A stretch of DNA of 25,710 nucleotides. Origin: CAZCBD01 sp964496755 (lineage in GTDB: Bacteria > Bacteroidota > Ignavibacteria > Ignavibacteriales > Melioribacteraceae). This document shows positions 21,998 through 25,710 of this stretch, one piece after another. Both the position numbers and the translations under genes were made by a program. How positions within the stretch are numbered: the first letter of the stretch is position 1; each line of letters opens with the position of its first letter. The notes under the pieces are model-generated. The model was not told the origin of the DNA. It worked only from the letters and a program-made list of their open reading frames with translations, and searched no databases. Where the stretch lies: assembly GCA_964496755.1 (NCBI GenBank), contig CAZCBD010000015.1:1-25710 (forward strand). Direction: 5' to 3'.

Positions 21998-24400
21998 TTA
22001 TTCATACTTTATACTGTCAATAGGATTTGCCGCAGCTGCTTTAAAAGCATAAAAACTTACCGTAAGCATTGCAACAATCAAACCCATTAGGCCTGCCAAT
22101 AGGAACGGCCAAATTGTTAAATTAATTCTATAAGCAAAATTCTGAAGCCATTTATTCACAAAATAATATGTAAAAGGATAGGCAATTAAAATTGAGAATA
22201 CGACAAGAAAGATGAATTCTTTTGTAATTCTCTTTAATATTGAAACAGTTGATGCACCCAAAACCTTTCTTATTCCAATCTCTTTTTTTCTAAGTTCCGT
22301 AATAATTGATGTTAATCCCAATAAACCCAAACATGCTATAAAAACTGCAACAAAAGAAAACACATAAATCAGACTTGCAAACCTTGATTCGGCCCTATAC
22401 ATGGCATCAATAGATTCATCTAAAAATTTATAGACAAATGGATATTCGGGGAAGTTTTTCTGCCATATTTTCCCAATATCATTTAGCGTTTTGTCAAGAT
22501 TGGTTGAATTCACTTTTACTACAAACTCGGAAAACCATCTGGGTATAAATAAAAAAACTTGAGGTCTTAATTCATTGTGCAATGAACTGTAATGAAAATC
22601 CTTTACCACTCCAATAACCTTAGGATTGTAACCATTTAAAGAAATAAAAAAACTTTTTCCAATTACATCTTTAGGATCATCATACCCGAGAACTTTCACC
22701 ATCTTTTCATTTATTAACATAGAGTTGTTTTCTTGACTGTTAAAATTGCTGTTAAAATTGCTTCCCGCCACAAACTCAACATCAAATTGATTCATAAAAT
22801 TCTTATCCACGGATTTAACATGAATTGCAAATGCCTCTTGGCTGTCATAACCTCCGGGTTTGCATTCCGTATCCATTCCGTATTGCCCTATAGGCGACGA
22901 TTGACATGCGGTTGCACTAACTATGCCGTTTACATTCAACAACTCATTTTTTATAGTGGAATAATTATTTTTCAAGTTTCCATAAGCAGAAATAACCAGC
23001 ATATTATCTTTCCGGAACCCCATATCAAAGTTTTGCATATAATTATTCTGCAGAGCAACTATTATTGTTGCTGTAATTAAGGATATTGAAATTATGAACT
23101 GCAAAACAACCAAACCTTTTCTTAAGAGATTTGAACTTTTCATGCTTGATGGATTAAATGTATTATTTTTAATAATATTTATCGGTTTATAAGAGGATAT
23201 AAAAAACGCCGGATATAAACCGGCAAAAATGCCAATAAAAAATATTGTTAAAATAGCATATACGAATCCGGGAAATTGAAATAAGGAATCAATTTTAACC
23301 TCTGCACCGGCAAAAAATGAAAAACTTGGTAAAATTAATAACACAATTAAAATGGAAAATAAAAAAGCAACAGAAACAATAAAAACCGATTCACATAAAA
23401 ACTGAATAATTATTTGCTTCTTAAATGCGCCCAATACCTTTCTTACTCCAATTTCTTTTAAGCGTTTCACGGATCTTGCGGTAGAAAGATTAATATAGTT
23501 TATACAAGCCAAAAGTAAAATAAAAAATGCAATAGACCCTAATAACAATATCCTGCTTATAGAACTATTCGGCTCTATTTCATCCGAAAGATGCGACTTA
23601 AGGTGAATATCATTAAGCGGAATATAGGAAAAACTCCATTTCCCTCCGGATCTAACATTAGTATGTGCCTGAAAAAAATTTTCCGTCTTTTTTTCAAAAC
23701 TTTTTAAATCAAAATGCTTATTTACTAGTAGATAAGTATATGATCCGAAAGTAGCACCCCATTGATTTAAATAAATAGCTTCACTTAAATTTTCCAAAGA
23801 AGAATAAGAAGCCAGCATATCAAACTTAAAATGCGAATTTTCCGGTAAATTTTTGATTATACCAACAACTTTAAAATTGTGTTTTCCGTTTAAAACCAAA
23901 GATTTTCCAATCGGATTTTCATTGCCGAAGTATTTTTTCTTTGCAGACAAAGTTAAAAGTATAGTATTTTTTTCTTTCAAAAACTCTTTACTTTTACCGG
24001 CAACAGATTCTAAAGAAAAAATATCAAAAAATGAAGAGTCGGCAAATGCCAAATTGCTTTCAAAATATTTCACATTTGAATATTCTATTAAAGTCTTGCC
24101 GCAAAAATAAATTCTGGTAAAATTCTCAATCTCCGGATAATTCTTTTTTAACGTTTCTCCTAATTTTGCAGGGGTTTGAGCTTGAATAAATAAATCATAT
24201 GTTCGTTGAATCTTAAAATGAGCTCTATATATTCTATCGATATTTGTATTAAATTGGTCGTAACTGAGATCTTGATTAATGTATAAACCAACTAAAATGC
24301 AAGCAGAAATACCTATTGATAGCCCGATAATATTTATAAAAGAAAAAAACTTTTTATTTTTTATGTTTCTAAACGTAGTTTTAATATAATTCTTTAACAT
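21998..24400 (-). CDS. MacB/FtsX-type ABC transporter permease (second of three)
   Basis: 800 residues from M6 (MLKNYIKTTFRNI). The preceding codons MSGEN are really the Shine-Dalgarno (GGAG six bases before ATG 24400). It has the same layout as its neighbour: TM1 (about 18-38), MacB core, helices with INLSTARSVKRLKEIGIRKVLGA, a second periplasmic segment, and a C-terminal FtsX domain (ELRKKEIGIRKVLGAS) ending AANPIDSIKYE. Near the C terminus it shares NKWLQNFAYRIN with the third permease at near-identical DNA. It is cotranscribed with both neighbours: the upstream stop lies about 12 bases from the start, and the downstream gene starts at or just after the stop. Substrate unknown. Confidence 0.92.
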   Translation of the reverse strand: MLKNYIKTTFRNIKNKKFFSFINIIGLSIGISACILVGLYINQDLSYDQFNTNIDRIYRAHFKIQRTYDLFIQAQTPAKLGETLKKNYPEIENFTRIYFCGKTLIEYSNVKYFESNLAFADSSFFDIFSLESVAGKSKEFLKEKNTILLTLSAKKKYFGNENPIGKSLVLNGKHNFKVVGIIKNLPENSHFKFDMLASYSSLENLSEAIYLNQWGATFGSYTYLLVNKHFDLKSFEKKTENFFQAHTNVRSGGKWSFSYIPLNDIHLKSHLSDEIEPNSSISRILLLGSIAFFILLLACINYINLSTARSVKRLKEIGVRKVLGAFKKQIIIQFLCESVFIVSVAFLFSILIVLLILPSFSFFAGAEVKIDSLFQFPGFVYAILTIFFIGIFAGLYPAFFISSYKPINIIKNNTFNPSSMKSSNLLRKGLVVLQFIISISLITATIIVALQNNYMQNFDMGFRKDNMLVISAYGNLKNNYSTIKNELLNVNGIVSATACQSSPIGQYGMDTECKPGGYDSQEAFAIHVKSVDKNFMNQFDVEFVAGSNFNSNFNSQENNSMLINEKMVKVLGYDDPKDVIGKSFFISLNGYNPKVIGVVKDFHYSSLHNELRPQVFLFIPRWFSEFVVKVNSTNLDKTLNDIGKIWQKNFPEYPFVYKFLDESIDAMYRAESRFASLIYVFSFVAVFIACLGLLGLTSIITELRKKEIGIRKVLGASTVSILKRITKEFIFLVVFSILIAYPFTYYFVNKWLQNFAYRINLTIWPFLLAGLMGLIVAMLTVSFYAFKAAAANPIDSIKYE

Positions 24401-24411
24401 ATTTTCTCCAC

Positions 24412-25710
24412 TCATTCATATTTTATACTGTCAATAGGATTTGCCGTTGCCGCTTTTATTACCTTGTAGCTAATTGTTAATATTGTAACAACAGCTATTA
24501 AAACAAATGGAATTAAATAAATCTCAAGGCCTAATTCCCCTTTGTAAACATATTGTTCAAGCCAAAGCTTTAAAAAGTAATTACCAATTGGTAGAAATAG
24601 CAAAAACGAAAGAACAATCCATAAAAAGAATTTTTTATAAATCATTTTCAAAATACTGAAAATACTTGCACCTACTATTTTGCGAATACCTATTTCCTTT
24701 GTCTTTCGGGCTGTTATGTAGGAAACTATTCCGATGATACCAATCGAAGTAATTATTAATGTCATAAACGTAAAGATTGTTATTATATTTAGTGCTTTCT
24801 CTTCGGAGCTATACAATTTCCGATATGCATCGGAAATAAATTGGTAATTGAAAACCTTTTCCGGAAAAACCTTGGCAAAAGTATTTTTAATATAAGAAAG
24901 TGTTTCCTGCTGATTTTTTTCAGAAATATTTACTGCAAAAATTGAAAATGATTTCGGATCAATTACCAGCATCAACGGACTTATTTTAGTTCGTAAAGAA
25001 TAAAGATGGAAATCTTTTACCACCCCTATTATTGTTAATTTTTTATTTCCGTTTTTCATGGGTTGTAATATTTTTTTACCCACCGGATTTTTGAAACCCA
25101 AATTTTTGGCGGCACTTTCATTTATAATAACATTTGAAGAAGCATCCTCAGAAAAATCTTTGGAAAAATTTCTTCCCTTTAATAATTTTATTCCAAGCGT
25201 TTCAGAATAATTATAATCGACAGGAAACACTTGTATTTGTTTTGTTTCGGGGTCATCGATTTTGCTGATCGTAGTTTGACTTCTACTGTTTATTCCGGGC
25301 AAAGTAAAAGCTCCGGTAACGGAATTGATATTCGGATTTTTCTCTAATTCGTTTTTAAATACTTTATACTTACTTTCCGATGGCGTTGAATTATAACCGG
25401 GAAAAATCATAATTACATTATCCTTGTAAATTCCAATGTCGGTAGTTTCAACAAATTTCAATTGCTTTCCAATAACTAAAACGCCAAAGACCAATAAAAT
25501 TGAGAACAAAAATTGCAACACGGTAGAAGCACTACGAAAGGAAAATTTATCGCTTCGGCCAAATTGTTTTCTTATAGCATTAACCGGATTTAATCCGGAC
25601 AAAAACCAAGCCGGATAACTACCTGCAAATAACCCTACAATTAAAATAAATATCGCAATCAATAATCCGAATGAAACAAATTGATTACTATACAAAACCA
25701 CTTCGGTACC
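24412..25710 (-). CDS. MacB/FtsX-type ABC transporter permease (first of three, truncated by window edge)
   Basis: The C-terminal 433 residues of a permease of the same family; the frame stays open to the window end (GTEVVLYSNQF...), so the N terminus lies outside. Visible are a helix with GLFAGSYPAWFLSGLNPVNAIRKQFG, the second periplasmic segment (about 90-290 of the visible part) with IIGVVKDFHLYSLRTKISPLML, and the terminal FtsX domain (ARKTKEIGIRKIVGAS) ending AANPIDSIKYE. The in-frame GTG at 25701 is internal, not a start. Its last codons hold the ribosome site of the next permease. An ATPase gene may lie upstream, outside the window. Confidence 0.92.
   Translation of the reverse strand, partial: GTEVVLYSNQFVSFGLLIAIFILIVGLFAGSYPAWFLSGLNPVNAIRKQFGRSDKFSFRSASTVLQFLFSILLVFGVLVIGKQLKFVETTDIGIYKDNVIMIFPGYNSTPSESKYKVFKNELEKNPNINSVTGAFTLPGINSRSQTTISKIDDPETKQIQVFPVDYNYSETLGIKLLKGRNFSKDFSEDASSNVIINESAAKNLGFKNPVGKKILQPMKNGNKKLTIIGVVKDFHLYSLRTKISPLMLVIDPKSFSIFAVNISEKNQQETLSYIKNTFAKVFPEKVFNYQFISDAYRKLYSSEEKALNIITIFTFMTLIITSIGIIGIVSYITARKTKEIGIRKIVGASIFSILKMIYKKFFLWIVLSFLLFLPIGNYFLKLWLEQYVYKGELGLEIYLIPFVLIAVVTILTISYKVIKAATANPIDSIKYE

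Noticed and set aside
25701..25710. GTG 25701 as the true start of the last permease
   Set aside because: The frame continues to the window end with family-like residues, and the protein would lack the whole N-terminal half. It is truncated by the window.

Overview
The window is AT-rich DNA from an anaerobic bacterium, most likely of the Bacteroidota/Ignavibacteriota (FCB) branch. The evidence is three promoters that match the Bacteroidota primary-sigma pattern (TTG or TTTG, a spacer of about 20 bases, then TAnnTTTG or one base off it), LytTR response regulators paired with TPR histidine kinases, tandem FtsX/MacB permeases ending in NPIDSIKYE-like tails, and beta-barrel proteins ending in aromatic residues. 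Many genes also have good Shine-Dalgarno sequences, which is unusual for core Bacteroidetes and fits an early-branching relative. A run of exactly 100 N (11622-11721) is a scaffold gap, so this is a draft or metagenome assembly. No tRNA, rRNA, CRISPR array or transposase was seen.

Layout. (1) 64-4483, minus strand: a small outer-membrane barrel, then a probable operon of a CGGC-domain protein, a DUF1643 protein, a periplasmic-TPR histidine kinase and its LytTR response regulator. The kinase seems to be translated from a non-standard ATA codon that restores a signal peptide. (2) 4644-6639, plus strand: an atypical thioredoxin-fold protein in which both active-site cysteines are methionine, a terminator or attenuator, a thioredoxin-reductase-like flavoprotein lacking the NADPH-phosphate motif, and a SAM methyltransferase. 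(3) 6685-7497, minus strand: a NifX/NifB-C-like metal-cluster protein and a DUF5320 glycine-rich protein, behind a promoter bracketed by two perfect palindromes. (4) 7828-13013, plus strand: a TetR-controlled export set of regulator, RND/MMPL transporter, LolA-like periplasmic protein and DUF1302-like barrel. Two related 16-bp operators lie before the regulator and before the transporter. The barrel's signal peptide contains an 18-bp tandem repeat that caused the assembly gap. (5) 13205-19440, plus strand: a PAS/AAA+/Fis sigma-54 activator, an array of GTTTC/GAAAC boxes, a -24/-12 promoter, and an operon of a TPR protein, a porin, an octaheme cytochrome of the tetrathionate reductase family, a membrane cytochrome b and a double-rhodanese lipoprotein, closed by a strong terminator. 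(6) 19634-25710, minus strand: three tandem MacB/FtsX-type permeases, the first in transcription order cut by the window edge.

The most coherent system is block 5. It looks like a complete electron route, from quinol through cytochrome b to a membrane-anchored octaheme reductase, with a substrate porin and a sulfane-sulfur-handling lipoprotein. It is switched on by its own sigma-54 activator, whose PAS domain carries three closely spaced cysteines. Reduction of a sulfur oxyanion or another small oxyanion is the likely role, but the true substrate cannot be read from sequence. Block 2 is a second, smaller oddity: a thioredoxin and reductase pair that has lost the expected catalytic motifs on both sides.
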